From Microvirga arabica (GTDB lineage: Bacteria; Pseudomonadota; Alphaproteobacteria; Rhizobiales; Beijerinckiaceae), in assembly GCF_016811235.1 (NCBI RefSeq), contig NZ_JAFBID010000054.1, forward strand, positions 1-43,363: a stretch of 43,363 bases of DNA, written 5' to 3'. Shown here piece after piece: positions 32,019 through 41,016 of the stretch; the first letter of the stretch is position 1; each line of letters opens with the position of its first letter. The translations under genes were made by a program, and so were the position numbers. The notes below the pieces were generated by a model. It was not told the origin of the DNA. It made no database searches and worked only from the letters and a program-made list of their open reading frames with translations.

Positions 32019-34292
32019 TCAGGCGACGGCCCTGGCAGTCTGCTGAGGGTTTTGAATGTCGGCCATGAAAGCCGCCAGGGCTTCGCGAGGCATGGGCTTG
32101 GCGATCAGGTAGCCTTGAGCCTGCGAGGCGCCGGCGACGCGCAGAGCGTTGAGCTGGTCCTGCGTTTCGACGCCTTCGGCCGTCGTGCTCATCTTCAGGT
32201 CGTTGGCGAGCCCGATCGTGGCCTTGATAATCGCGCGGCTGCCCGAGGATTCGATCATGCTGCGCACGAAGGACTGGTCGATCTTGATCTTGTCGAACGG
32301 GAAGCTCCTGAGATAGCTCATCGACGCATAGCCGGTGCCGAAATCGTCGAGCGAGATTCCAACGCCCAGCGTCTTGAGCCGCCTGAGCGCGGCGGTGGCT
32401 TCCTCGGTGAGCTTGACGGATTCCGTGATCTCCAGGACGAGGCGGTGGGCCGGCAGGCCGGAGAGGTTCAGAGCCTTCGTCACGCTCGCGAAAACATCCC
32501 GGCGCTTGAACTGCACCGGCGAGAGATTGACGGCAACCTTCAACAGAGGGCCCCACGTCATGGCCGTCGCGCAGGCCTCTTCCAGGATCCAGTCGCCGAT
32601 GGGCGCGATGAGCCCCGACTCCTCGGCGGTCGGGATGAATTGCAGGGGCGGGATCATTCCCTTCGTGGCGTGCTTCCAGCGCACCAGGGCCTCGCAGCCC
32701 CACATCCGGTTCGTCGCGAGATCGAGGATCGGCTGGTAGAACAGCTCGAACTCCCGGTTGTCGAGAGCGCTCTTCAGGGCTCCTTCGATCGCGCGGCGTT
32801 CCGCGCGGGAATCCTGGATGTTCGGGTCGTAGAACCGGTAGCTGCTGTCGGTGTCGGACTTGGCCGCAAAGAGCGCCACGTCGGCCGCCCGCATGAGCTC
32901 GGTCGCGGTCTTGCCGTCGGAGGAGGCGATCGCAACTCCGATGGAAAGCCCCACGTCGATCTCCGTGCTGCCGGCCGTGCAGGGCGTCTTCATGGCGGCC
33001 TGGATGGCCGCGACGAAGTCCTTGACCTGCTGCCGGTCCCTGACGGGTCGTTGAATGATGGCGAACTCGTCGCCGCCGATGCGCGCGATGAAATCGCTCT
33101 TGCGGGAACGCTCGCGCAGGCGCCGCGCCACGATCTGAATGATCTCGTCGCCCGCGCTGTGGCCATGATTGTCGTTGATGTCCTTGAAGCGGTTGAGATC
33201 GAGAAGGTGCAGCGCAAAGTCGGTGCCGGTGCGTTGCGAGGCAAGATAGGTGCGCTTCAGCTCCTCGATGAAGAACGGCCTGTTGGGAAGCCTCGTCAGC
33301 ACATCGTGACGCGACAGGTAGCTCTCGCTCGCGGCCCTCAGGATACCGGTTCTCACATGCCTCAAGCCCATGAGGCTCGCTGTATCGACCGCAACGCCCA
33401 TGAGATAGGCGATGAGCCCGATCACGCGCGCCTCCAAGCGCTGCCCGGCCATGAGCTCTGCCACGGTGCGGCTCACCGCGATGCCGCCGGGCTGATTGGC
33501 CAGCGGGTGCAGGGCGAACAGCCGCTCCTGCCGGTCGATCCAGCTCACGTCGCGAATGAGCGTCGGGCTGTTCTTTGCGATCATCCGCTGCAGCGGCGTG
33601 TCGGGCTTCCAGATCTTGCGGCCGAGCGCGCGCTCCGAGTTCGGAATGTGCGCCAGAACCACGCCGTCGCGCCGGTAGAACGTGACGGCCGACGAGGGCT
33701 TGCGCAGATGCTTCTTGAAGAGCGTCTCGAAGTGACTGAGATCGATGGTGGAGACCACGATGCCGAGGAGATTGCCTTCGGTGTCGTTGATCCGGCGCGC
33801 GAGCGACAGAACCTTCTTGCCCGTGGTGCGGATCCGCATCGGCTCGCTCAGGTAAGAGGTGAGCGACGGATCCGTCGTGAAGGCCTGATAATAGGATGCG
33901 CCCGTCAGATAAATGGGATCGGACATCGGGCGCGGGTTCGAGGTGCCGACGAGCTTGCCCCGGGCATTGACGAGATCGATGCGCACGAACTGGGGCAGGG
34001 AGCAGGAGGCGCCGACCAGAACGGCCTTCGTCGCCTGCGAGCCGGCGAAGCCGTCGAACTCCGTTGCCCGGAGGCTCGCCTGCGGAATGCGCTCGACCAG
34101 GTCGCGCAGAACGCCTTCGATGGATTGCAGGATGCCGTCCGTGCGCTCCTGAAGGGTGAGCGCGAGGTTTGCCAGATCGCCTTCGGCGCGCGCGAGATCG
34201 TCGGTGTAGCCCCGCACCAGCAGAAGCACGGCGCCGACAATCACGGCCGTCGCGAGCACGACGCTGAGGGTTATGATCAGTGAGGCGGGCAC
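32019..34292 (-). CDS. Membrane GGDEF-EAL cyclic-di-GMP signalling protein
   Basis: A 757-aa protein. One transmembrane helix at about residues 5-28, a periplasmic Cache-like sensor to about 280 and a second helix near 285-305 are followed by the cytoplasmic enzymes. The GGDEF motif (406-410) is intact, and an RxxD inhibitory site (RKSD) lies five residues before it, so diguanylate cyclase activity with product feedback is expected. EALVRW starts at 534; later DDFGTGYASMSYL keeps the metal-binding aspartates, so phosphodiesterase activity is also possible. The start is GTG 34292, with no better ATG. It is convergent with plsC. Confidence 0.93.
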   Translation of the reverse strand: MPASLIITLSVVLATAVIVGAVLLLVRGYTDDLARAEGDLANLALTLQERTDGILQSIEGVLRDLVERIPQASLRATEFDGFAGSQATKAVLVGASCSLPQFVRIDLVNARGKLVGTSNPRPMSDPIYLTGASYYQAFTTDPSLTSYLSEPMRIRTTGKKVLSLARRINDTEGNLLGIVVSTIDLSHFETLFKKHLRKPSSAVTFYRRDGVVLAHIPNSERALGRKIWKPDTPLQRMIAKNSPTLIRDVSWIDRQERLFALHPLANQPGGIAVSRTVAELMAGQRLEARVIGLIAYLMGVAVDTASLMGLRHVRTGILRAASESYLSRHDVLTRLPNRPFFIEELKRTYLASQRTGTDFALHLLDLNRFKDINDNHGHSAGDEIIQIVARRLRERSRKSDFIARIGGDEFAIIQRPVRDRQQVKDFVAAIQAAMKTPCTAGSTEIDVGLSIGVAIASSDGKTATELMRAADVALFAAKSDTDSSYRFYDPNIQDSRAERRAIEGALKSALDNREFELFYQPILDLATNRMWGCEALVRWKHATKGMIPPLQFIPTAEESGLIAPIGDWILEEACATAMTWGPLLKVAVNLSPVQFKRRDVFASVTKALNLSGLPAHRLVLEITESVKLTEEATAALRRLKTLGVGISLDDFGTGYASMSYLRSFPFDKIKIDQSFVRSMIESSGSRAIIKATIGLANDLKMSTTAEGVETQDQLNALRVAGASQAQGYLIAKPMPREALAAFMADIQNPQQTARAVA

Positions 34293-34457
34293 AATGGTTT
34301 CGATGAGGCCTGGGAGCGACGATCCCCGCCACCTTCCGCCCGCAGGTGTGGTTATTCCGTTAACTTCTGCCCGAATGCCGCCCGCATGAAGAAAAAAATC
34401 AAAGGCTGATCCTCGGCTTCACGTCGGAAAGCACCGGGAACGGACTCTGGAGGCCTG

Positions 34458-37400
34458 TCACCTCTCCTTTGGGTGGAGCACGCGCGCAACTGCAGTGCCG
34501 AGCTCGCTGACCGTGAAGGGCTTGCGCAGAACAGGGCCCGATCCATCGGGCACACCCTCGGCATAGCCGCTGATCAGAAGGCTTCTTAAAGTCGGTGTGA
34601 TCCGGCGCAGCTGCGCGATCATCTCTCCGCCTGTCATGCCCGGCATGGCGTAGTCGACGAGAATGAGATCGAACGGCTTGTCGGCGGATTCCAGACGGTC
34701 GAGACCGGAGCGGGCGCTGTCGCCTTCGACAACGTCGTATCCAAGCTCCGCCAGCATGGCGGCCGTCGCCACCCGGACCTGGGCATCGTCGTCGATGACC
34801 AGAACACGGGCTTTGCCCGCGGGCATGGCCGGCTCCGCGGATTCCTGCGCGTCCTCGTGCAACACGCCGGCGGCGGCTTTCGGCAGGTACAGGTCGACCG
34901 TCGTGCCCTGGCCCGGTTCGCTGGCGATGTGCATGTCGCCCCCGATCTGCTTGATCATGCCGTAGACCTGCGCCAGCCCGAGGCCTGTTCCCTGTCCCGG
35001 TCCCTTGGTGGTGAAGAACGGCTCGGTCGCCCGCATCAGAACCTCCGCGCTCATGCCCTGGCCCGTATCCTGGACCCGGATGCGCACGGCATCCGTGTTC
35101 AGGGTCAGCATCTTGGGCCGCTGCGGATCGTCGGCCGCGATGTTCTCCGTCTGGAGAACCATCTGGCCGCCGTCCGGCATGGCATCGCGTGCGTTCACCG
35201 CGAGATTGAGCACGGCAAGCTCGATCTGGTTGGGATCGGCCATGGCGGGCCATAGATCTTTCCCGAGCAGCGTGTTGACGCCGATGCGGCCGCCCAGGGT
35301 GCGGTGCATGAGGTCCGCCATGTTGGACAGAACTCCGTTCACGTCTGTTGGACGCACCTCGAGGCGCTGCTTGCGGGAGAAGGCCAGAAGCTGCTCGGTC
35401 AGCCGCGCCCCGCGCTGGGCGGCCTGCATGGCATTGTGCAGGAGACGCAGGGACCGTTCGTCGCCGGCGAGGCGTCTTTCCATCAGATCGAGGGAGCCGA
35501 TGACGGCTGCCAGCAGGTTGTTGAAATCGTGCGCCACCCCGCCGGTCAGATGCCCGATGGCATCCATCTTGCGGGCTTGGGCCGCCTGCTCGTCGGCCTC
35601 GCGCCGCAGGCGCGCCAGCTCCAGGTTCGTGCGCACCCGCGCCTGCAATTCACGTGCCGCGAACGGCTTGACCAGGTAGTCGTCGGCGCCGGCCTCAAGC
35701 CCCTCGACGCTGGCCTCTTCTCCGGCCCGGGCGGACAGCATGATGATCGGAAGCGTGCGCAGCCTGGGCTCGTCCCGTATGCGCTGAACGAGCTGGAACC
35801 CGTCCATGACCGGCATCATCACGTCGGTGACGAGAAGATCGGCCCCGTTTTCGAGAAGCTCGTCCAGGGCCGCGGCGCCGTCCGGCACGGCCACGACATC
35901 GTGCGTCCCGTCGAGAAGCCGCGTGATGTAGGCCCTCATGTCCGCATTGTCGTCGGCAACGAGCACGCGCGCCTTCGTGCTGCTTGGGCTGACGGCGCTG
36001 CGCTGCGGCAGCCGGACCACGTTGGCCGGCAAGGGGGCAGGGGGGTCGGGCAGCCAGCGAAGGGCTTCCTCCACGAAGGCATCGGCTCCGATCCGCGTAG
36101 AGGCCGGCTCGCCTGCGGCGTCGACCTGTTCGGGCGGAAGATGCGCGCACCCTTGCGGGATCGTGACCGTGAAGGTTGTGCCTTGGTCCACCGTGCTGTC
36201 GACGCCAACCGTTCCGCCGTGCAGCATCACGAGCTCGCGCACGAGCGCCAGGCCGATCCCGGAGCCCTCGTGGGTTCGGCTTCTGGCGCCGTCCACCCGC
36301 TGGAAGCGGTCGAAGATGCGCTCCCGGCTGTCCGGTGGAATGCCCACGCCGGTATCGCTGACGGAGAGCCTGATCGATCCATCGACCTCCGCCAGCCGCA
36401 CCGAAATCTGCCCCTCGAAGGTGTATTTGAGGGCATTGGAGAGCAGGTTGAGAACAACCTTCTCCCACATGTCATGATCCACGTAAGCCGGCGCGGACAG
36501 GGGCGGGCATTCGACCTTGAACGCCAGCCCGGCCCGCTCGACGGCGGACCGGAACGTGCTCGCCAGATCGACCGTAAGGCGCGACAGGTCCGTCGCGCGG
36601 AACGCGGCCTCGATCCGGCCTGCCTCGGCCCGGGAGAAGTCGAGCAGGGTGTTCACCAGCCGGAGCAGGCGAAGGGCGTTGCGATGAACGACCTGCACTT
36701 CGGCGCGGGCGTCACCGGACAGATCGGCCTGCCGCAGGAGGTCCTCCAGCGGCCCGAGCATCAGGGTGAGCGGCGTGCGGAACTCGTGGCTAACATTGGA
36801 GAAGAACCGGGTCTTGGCCCGGTCGAGCTCCGCCAGCGCGTCGGCGCGGCGCCGCTCCTCCTCGTGCGCCCTGGCATTGCGGACCAGAGTGGAGACCTGC
36901 CCGCTCAGGAGGCTGAAGAACGAGCGATAGCCCTCGTCGAGGGCACGGCTGGGACTGACGCCCGCAACCAGCACACCAAGCTCTTCGCCGGCTCCGCCGG
37001 AGATCGGCATCGCCAGCGCAGTGGTCACGGGGTCGGCCCAGAGCCCTCCCGTGATCGATATCTCGGGCTCGACCCGGCATTCGACCGTGCGGCCCGTGAG
37101 GACCTGCGCCACGGGCCAGGGCTCCATGGTATCGGCCGGAAGGATCGCCGGAGCGCCGGGATTGCGGTCGTCCAGGCCGGCGGAGCCCAGGAGGGTCAGG
37201 GCCCCGCCCTTGCCGCGCAGGTAGATCAGGGCGAACGGCACCTCGAGGGAGCCGCGCGAGAGCGCCGCCGCGATGTCCTGGGAGGTCGCCTCCAGGCTGC
37301 GGATGTCCGCCGCCTGCGTACCCACGTCGCGCAGCAGGGTCAGGCGGCGCTCGCCCACCACCTGGGCGGTCACCTCGCTGCACACGGCCAGCATGCCAAC

Positions 37401-37844
37401 GATGCGGCCCTCGTCGTCCTCGGCCGGGGCATGGGAGACGCTGAACCAGGCCTCTTCGCGGTAGCCGGCCCGCTCCATGAGCAGGGGCAGCGCGGGCGTC
37501 CAGTTGGCCGTGCCGGTGGCCATGACCCGCTCGATCATCGGCCCCAGGGTATCCCAGCTCGCCGCCAGGGTGATGCGGATGTCGTTGCCGAGCGCCGCCG
37601 GATGCCCGGCGCCGATGAGCTTCGAATAGGCATCGTTGTAGATCTGGGTGAATTCAGGCCCCCAGGTCAGGATCATGGGGTACTGCGACGACAAAAGGGT
37701 GCGCACGGTCGAGCGCAGGCTCTGCGACCAGCCCGAGACCGGACCAAGGGGCGTGCGCGACCAGTCGAGCGCGCGGGCCAGGGCACGAACCTCGCCGGGC
37801 CCCTGGAAAAGGGTCAAGGCGGCCTGATCGGAGGTGGTGTTCAT
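34458..37844 (-). CDS. Hybrid sensor histidine kinase, PAS-GAF-kinase-receiver-kinase-receiver
   Basis: A 1128-aa soluble multidomain kinase. Residues about 15-170 are a PAS-like sensor (LDWSRTPLGPVSGWSQSLR) also found in HWE kinase 1; about 175-330 resemble a GAF domain. A first transmitter has His353 (SHEFRTP), NLLSNALKYTFEG and DTGVGIP. A receiver follows (VLVADDNADMRAYI, with LLVTDVMMPVMDGF holding the acceptor Asp). A second transmitter has His772 (GGVAHDFNN), NLAVNARDAMPDGG and DTGQGMS. The final receiver has VLVIDDDAQVRVA and LILVDYAMPGMTG. Two complete kinase-receiver units in one chain suggest a phosphorelay. No partner gene is adjacent. Confidence 0.93.
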   Translation of the reverse strand: MNTTSDQAALTLFQGPGEVRALARALDWSRTPLGPVSGWSQSLRSTVRTLLSSQYPMILTWGPEFTQIYNDAYSKLIGAGHPAALGNDIRITLAASWDTLGPMIERVMATGTANWTPALPLLMERAGYREEAWFSVSHAPAEDDEGRIVGMLAVCSEVTAQVVGERRLTLLRDVGTQAADIRSLEATSQDIAAALSRGSLEVPFALIYLRGKGGALTLLGSAGLDDRNPGAPAILPADTMEPWPVAQVLTGRTVECRVEPEISITGGLWADPVTTALAMPISGGAGEELGVLVAGVSPSRALDEGYRSFFSLLSGQVSTLVRNARAHEEERRRADALAELDRAKTRFFSNVSHEFRTPLTLMLGPLEDLLRQADLSGDARAEVQVVHRNALRLLRLVNTLLDFSRAEAGRIEAAFRATDLSRLTVDLASTFRSAVERAGLAFKVECPPLSAPAYVDHDMWEKVVLNLLSNALKYTFEGQISVRLAEVDGSIRLSVSDTGVGIPPDSRERIFDRFQRVDGARSRTHEGSGIGLALVRELVMLHGGTVGVDSTVDQGTTFTVTIPQGCAHLPPEQVDAAGEPASTRIGADAFVEEALRWLPDPPAPLPANVVRLPQRSAVSPSSTKARVLVADDNADMRAYITRLLDGTHDVVAVPDGAAALDELLENGADLLVTDVMMPVMDGFQLVQRIRDEPRLRTLPIIMLSARAGEEASVEGLEAGADDYLVKPFAARELQARVRTNLELARLRREADEQAAQARKMDAIGHLTGGVAHDFNNLLAAVIGSLDLMERRLAGDERSLRLLHNAMQAAQRGARLTEQLLAFSRKQRLEVRPTDVNGVLSNMADLMHRTLGGRIGVNTLLGKDLWPAMADPNQIELAVLNLAVNARDAMPDGGQMVLQTENIAADDPQRPKMLTLNTDAVRIRVQDTGQGMSAEVLMRATEPFFTTKGPGQGTGLGLAQVYGMIKQIGGDMHIASEPGQGTTVDLYLPKAAAGVLHEDAQESAEPAMPAGKARVLVIDDDAQVRVATAAMLAELGYDVVEGDSARSGLDRLESADKPFDLILVDYAMPGMTGGEMIAQLRRITPTLRSLLISGYAEGVPDGSGPVLRKPFTVSELGTAVARVLHPKER

Positions 37845-38111
37845 TCAAGCCCGGCTATCATGTGTGGTGGTGCGCAACCGAACACCTGAAGGGGGCAGGC
37901 TTCCCGTTGCCAGGGGTGCAGTTCGTCGAACGCCTCGGCAGGCAAGCTGCCTGAAAGCGATCGATAGCACATCACATATCGCTGCGATTGGGCGTGTCAA
38001 ATGCGCTGCTTTGCAGCAGCAGCCGGGCTAACCTCGGATCCTTTCACGATCCCGCCGGTGGAGGCCTGTCGCAGCCCTTGAGGGGAGCGCAGATCTCGAA
38101 CTGAGCACGCC

Positions 38112-38360
38112 TCAATGGGATTGCTGCGTGAACGGAATGGCCTCCAGAAAGGGGAATTCCAGCACGATCTCGTCCAGGTCGTCCTTCACCTCGATATGCG
38201 CCGTGGCCCAGTTGACCGGCTGCTCGAACTCGGTGCTCATCAGGTTCCGGGCCATGGCCTGGGCCACCTCCCAGGCCTGATCCGCATCGCGCAGATCCTG
38301 CCCCTCGGGATCGGCCAGCGCATCGCCACCGATATGCACGTTGAAGAAGTAGCGCGGCAT
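38112..38360 (-). CDS. DUF6894 family protein (copy 1)
   Basis: An 82-aa protein opening MPRYFFNVHIGGDALADPEG, the DUF6894 signature (aromatic N-terminus, then D..G). LRDADQAWEVAQAMARNLM is a helix, followed by VEVKDD-like strand sequence and FPFLEAIPF. It is small, acidic and cytoplasmic. The function is unknown; the family is abundant in Hyphomicrobiales. The ribosome site is AGGGACA. A second member lies at 39684-39911. The 267-bp gap to the hybrid kinase on its left holds nothing I can identify. Confidence 0.85.
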   Translation of the reverse strand: MPRYFFNVHIGGDALADPEGQDLRDADQAWEVAQAMARNLMSTEFEQPVNWATAHIEVKDDLDEIVLEFPFLEAIPFTQQSH

Positions 38361-38487
38361 GGGTGTCCCTGGAGCTTGAGTGGTCTGAGGCCAATCAGGA
38401 CGCTTGCGATCGGTTCCGTGCGGTCTCCGGAATTGCCAATTGGTGCAAGGCGTCCTGCCGGTGTTGCTTCTGCGCGTGAGACATTGG

Positions 38488-38625
38488 CTATTTCTGGGCC
38501 ACTGTCAGCCTCGACGACCACAATGGCCGGAGAAGCGGTTCGGCCACAACCCCGCCGATCATGGCAAAGGCCATCAGGATAAGGGCGAAACGGCCATAGA
38601 GCACAACGCGATTCTTACGGGTCAT
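38488..38625 (-). CDS. Small single-helix membrane protein (45 aa)
   Basis: The minus-strand frame starts MTRKNRVVLYGRFALILMAF, with GAGGG seven bases upstream. Residues about 7-32 form one hydrophobic helix (ILMAFAMIGGVVAEPLL), with positive residues before it, which predicts an N-in membrane protein. It ends SRLTVAQK. There is no known family that I recognise. Overlapping plus-strand frames show no ribosome site or family sequence. The gene is too short for certainty. Confidence 0.5.
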   Translation of the reverse strand: MTRKNRVVLYGRFALILMAFAMIGGVVAEPLLRPLWSSRLTVAQK

Positions 38626-38923
38626 GAAACCCTCGCCATCGTCCGGCTGGAATCAGATGACCGGATCCTTGTTGTCGATTGTGGCGACAATACTGCTCAG
38701 TTGTGGCCGGGATACTGCGCACGGAGCGGGCCGCAGCGTCTTATGTCAGCTCGCAAGGATCGAGACGGCAGCAATGCTACACCAGCACTTAACCATGCGA
38801 CATCAAACGTACCCCCAATCCTCCCGACCGACAGGTCTCAAGGGGAACGGAGGCTGGCCCGAGCGGTTGGACAATCTCACGGGGCGGCTGGGGAGCAGGT
38901 CCTTCAGGTTTTTGTTTCAAGTC

Positions 38924-39235
38924 ATGGCATTGTTCGAGTCAGAATTGTCTTCCGGTCATGTTGCCGACCACCTGATTGCCTTGACCGAAAAGGTCGATGA
39001 GATCGCACAGCGCGCCGGTGTGTCGGCTGTTGCCCGGCTGGATCTCGATACGACTTTGGCCGCGTTGCCGTGGCCGAGCCGGCGGCGCCTTGGCCTGGTC
39101 CTTGAGAGCGCCCGTGTCGGCACGAACGACAAAGCCGTGCAGGAGGCTGTCGCGATGATGCTCGCTCTGGCGGCCGATGTCTGGGCCCGCACGCCGCCGC
39201 CGGTCGAGAGCGGCGACACGGGGTCGCAGGCGTGA
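38924..39235 (+). CDS. Hypothetical protein (103 aa)
   Basis: The ATG at 38924 gives MALFESELSSGHVADHLIAL, then helix-rich sequence (TEKVDEIAQRAGVSAVARLD, LGLVLESARVGTNDKAVQEA) and a Pro/Gly tail. The ribosome site is poor, so the exact start is unsure. The predicted all-helical, acidic content has no catalytic motif. I do not recognise a family. It is convergent with the small minus-strand gene at 39247. Confidence 0.55.
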   Translation: MALFESELSSGHVADHLIALTEKVDEIAQRAGVSAVARLDLDTTLAALPWPSRRRLGLVLESARVGTNDKAVQEAVAMMLALAADVWARTPPPVESGDTGSQA

Positions 39236-39246
39236 GACCGCGCCGC

Positions 39247-39480
39247 TCACGAGACCCGCGAATAAGCGTCCCGTCCGGCGTCCCAGACCACGATCCGCTC
39301 GTCACCCTCCACCATCATGACGCCCGCGGCCTTGCCCTGGCGGGCCGACGCTTCCGCCACGACAACAGCCGCTTCGATGGCCTTCGACCGTTCGTCGAAC
39401 CGGGCCAGGGTCTCTTTCGCGAGGTGAAGGGTCCAGCCCTCCCCGGACGGGCGGATGATGTAGAGATCCTGCTCGCTCAT
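39247..39480 (-). CDS. Small DUF2188-like protein (77 aa)
   Basis: MSEQDLYIIRPSGEGWTLHL opens a short beta-hairpin with the W.(V/L) pattern of DUF2188 proteins, followed by a helix rich in Ala (SKAIEAAVVVAEASARQGKA) and a final strand, VMMVEGDERIVVWD. The start at 39480 has GGGAGTG just upstream. The family match is by pattern only and the function is unknown. It is divergent from the second DUF6894 gene, with about 200 bp between. Confidence 0.65.
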   Translation of the reverse strand: MSEQDLYIIRPSGEGWTLHLAKETLARFDERSKAIEAAVVVAEASARQGKAAGVMMVEGDERIVVWDAGRDAYSRVS

Positions 39481-39683
39481 GGTGGCACTCCCGGATCCTG
39501 CCGTGACGGGCAATGAGGAATAACGGACGGCCGGCGTGTTTATTCCCTCGGGGCCTCTCATCATCTCGTTCTATGGCCGAAGGTCCGGCCCCCGCTACAT
39601 TGTCCGGTCGGATCCCGATCCGCTGATTTCGGAAGGCACGGGGCTCGGGGCGGGCATGCGCCGGCTCAAGCGATGGATGGTTG

Positions 39684-39911
39684 ATGCTCTGCTACTTTCA
39701 TCTGGTGAACGGTCACGAGATCATCGCGGACGATTCAGGCGTCGAGATCCTCGACCTTGAAAAGGCGCACGAGCTCGCCCTGCAGGCCATCGAGGACATC
39801 CGCGCCGAGGCGATCCAGTTCGGCGAAACGTGGCAGGGCTGGCGGCTCGACGTGGTCGATCCATCCGGCAATGTCCTGCTGTCCATCCCGCTGGACCCGA
39901 CCCTGCACTGA
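39684..39911 (+). CDS. DUF6894 family protein (copy 2)
   Basis: A 75-aa protein, MLCYFHLVNGHEIIADDSGV, with the DUF6894 order: aromatic start, D-x-x-G, the helix LEKAHELALQAIEDIRAEAI, and the strand WRLDVVDPSGNVLLSIPLD. It shares layout but little identity with the copy at 38112. A TTG three bases earlier is possible. It is convergent with HWE kinase 2 (16 bp). The function is unknown. Confidence 0.8.
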   Translation: MLCYFHLVNGHEIIADDSGVEILDLEKAHELALQAIEDIRAEAIQFGETWQGWRLDVVDPSGNVLLSIPLDPTLH

Positions 39912-39927
39912 TCCAGTCTTTGAAGGT

Positions 39928-41016
39928 CTAGGCAACCGGAGCGTCGACCGTACAGACGACACCCGTCGGGGCAAATGCGATCTCCACCTGGCCATCGAGA
40001 TCATTGGCCAGGCTGCGCTCGATGAGGCGGGACCCGAACCCTCGCCGGCGCGGGGGAATGACGGGCGGCCCACCGGCCTCCGTCCAGCGCAGGGTCAGCC
40101 GGGGCGGTGCGGTTCCGTTCGTCACGTTCCATGACACCTCGATGGTGCCTGTCTTGTTCGCCAGGGCGCCGTATTTCACGGCATTGGTTGCCAGCTCATG
40201 CATCGCCATGGCCAGTGCGAGGGACATGCGCGGCGTCACGCGCACATGCGGCCCCTTGATGCAGAGTCGTTTTTCACCCGAGATCTGATAAGGCTCGAGA
40301 GCCTTCTCGATGACTTCGAACAGGTCGGCTCCGTCCCAGCTCTCACGGGTGAGCACGTCGTGCGCCCGGGAAAGGGCGAGAAGCCGTCTCTCCAGCGCAT
40401 CGCGCGCATCCTCTTTCGTGTCCGCCGTGCGCAGGGTCTGGGTCGAGATGGATTGCACCGTCGCCAGCGTGTTCTTCACCCGGTGGTTCAACTCGTCGAT
40501 GAGCAGTCGCTGATGTTCGGCGGCACGCTTCTCCTTGTCGAGACCGGCTCTCAGGCGCTCTTCGCCCTGATGCAGGTCTTCGAGCCGCGCACGGGCGTCG
40601 TATTGCCGGCGCCGCCCGCGCAGGGCTGATCGCGCGACGCTTACCAGGGTGCCTGGGTGGAACGGACGCTCCAGGAACACCACGTTGCCGAGAACCTCGG
40701 AGAGACGCGCCAGGGCCGGATTGCGCTCGATGCCTCCGCCGCGAAGGGTCAGAAGAATGAAGGCGAAATCCGACCAGGGCGGCTGATCCTGCAGCCAGCG
40801 GGAGAGATCCTTCAGGTCCGCGTTGCGCAGCGCCTCCTCGGTGACGATGGCAAAGCCCGCGCCCTGCGCGATCTCGCGCACGAGTGCCGACATGTCGGGG
40901 CAGGCCTGTGACGTAATTCCGACGCTGCGCAGAAGATCGGCCGCGACTGCCGCATCCCGTCCAAGGGGCGCCAGGATAATCGCGCGTTCCGAATGCGCGT
41001 GAAGGATGTCGTTCAT
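39928..41016 (-). CDS. HWE-family histidine kinase with a pseudo-receiver N-terminus
   Basis: A 362-aa soluble kinase. I place the start at ATG 41016, which overlaps the KaiC-like stop as ATGA; the frame is open upstream only as a shadow of that gene. Residues about 10-135 have receiver-like strand and helix spacing but lack the phospho-acceptor: the expected Asp position reads FAIVTEEAL, and the conserved Lys is Arg117 (ERPF). A short coiled coil leads to His178 in DELNHRVKNTLATVQS, then HELATNAVKYGALA and RWTEAGGPPV, the full HWE signature. It is the last gene of an operon with the KaiC-like ATPase, near nepR, and probably feeds PhyR (inference). Confidence 0.92.
   Translation of the reverse strand: MNDILHAHSERAIILAPLGRDAAVAADLLRSVGITSQACPDMSALVREIAQGAGFAIVTEEALRNADLKDLSRWLQDQPPWSDFAFILLTLRGGGIERNPALARLSEVLGNVVFLERPFHPGTLVSVARSALRGRRRQYDARARLEDLHQGEERLRAGLDKEKRAAEHQRLLIDELNHRVKNTLATVQSISTQTLRTADTKEDARDALERRLLALSRAHDVLTRESWDGADLFEVIEKALEPYQISGEKRLCIKGPHVRVTPRMSLALAMAMHELATNAVKYGALANKTGTIEVSWNVTNGTAPPRLTLRWTEAGGPPVIPPRRRGFGSRLIERSLANDLDGQVEIAFAPTGVVCTVDAPVA

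Noticed and set aside
31857..34283. 808-aa plus-strand frame
   Set aside because: It is the antisense of the GGDEF-EAL gene; composition is Arg/Asp/Gly-rich shadow sequence without motifs.
35304..37889. 861-aa plus-strand frame
   Set aside because: It is the antisense of the hybrid kinase; no start site or recognisable domain, and the minus strand carries intact kinase motifs.
38848..38925. tRNA-like D-arm sequence (GGCCCGAGCGGTTGG)
   Set aside because: It resembles a class II tRNA start, but no anticodon stem, T-arm or CCA-proximal pairing follows.
38924..39235. Possible kaiB for the KaiC-like gene
   Set aside because: The size is right (103 aa), but it has no thioredoxin-like KaiB sequence and looks all-helical.
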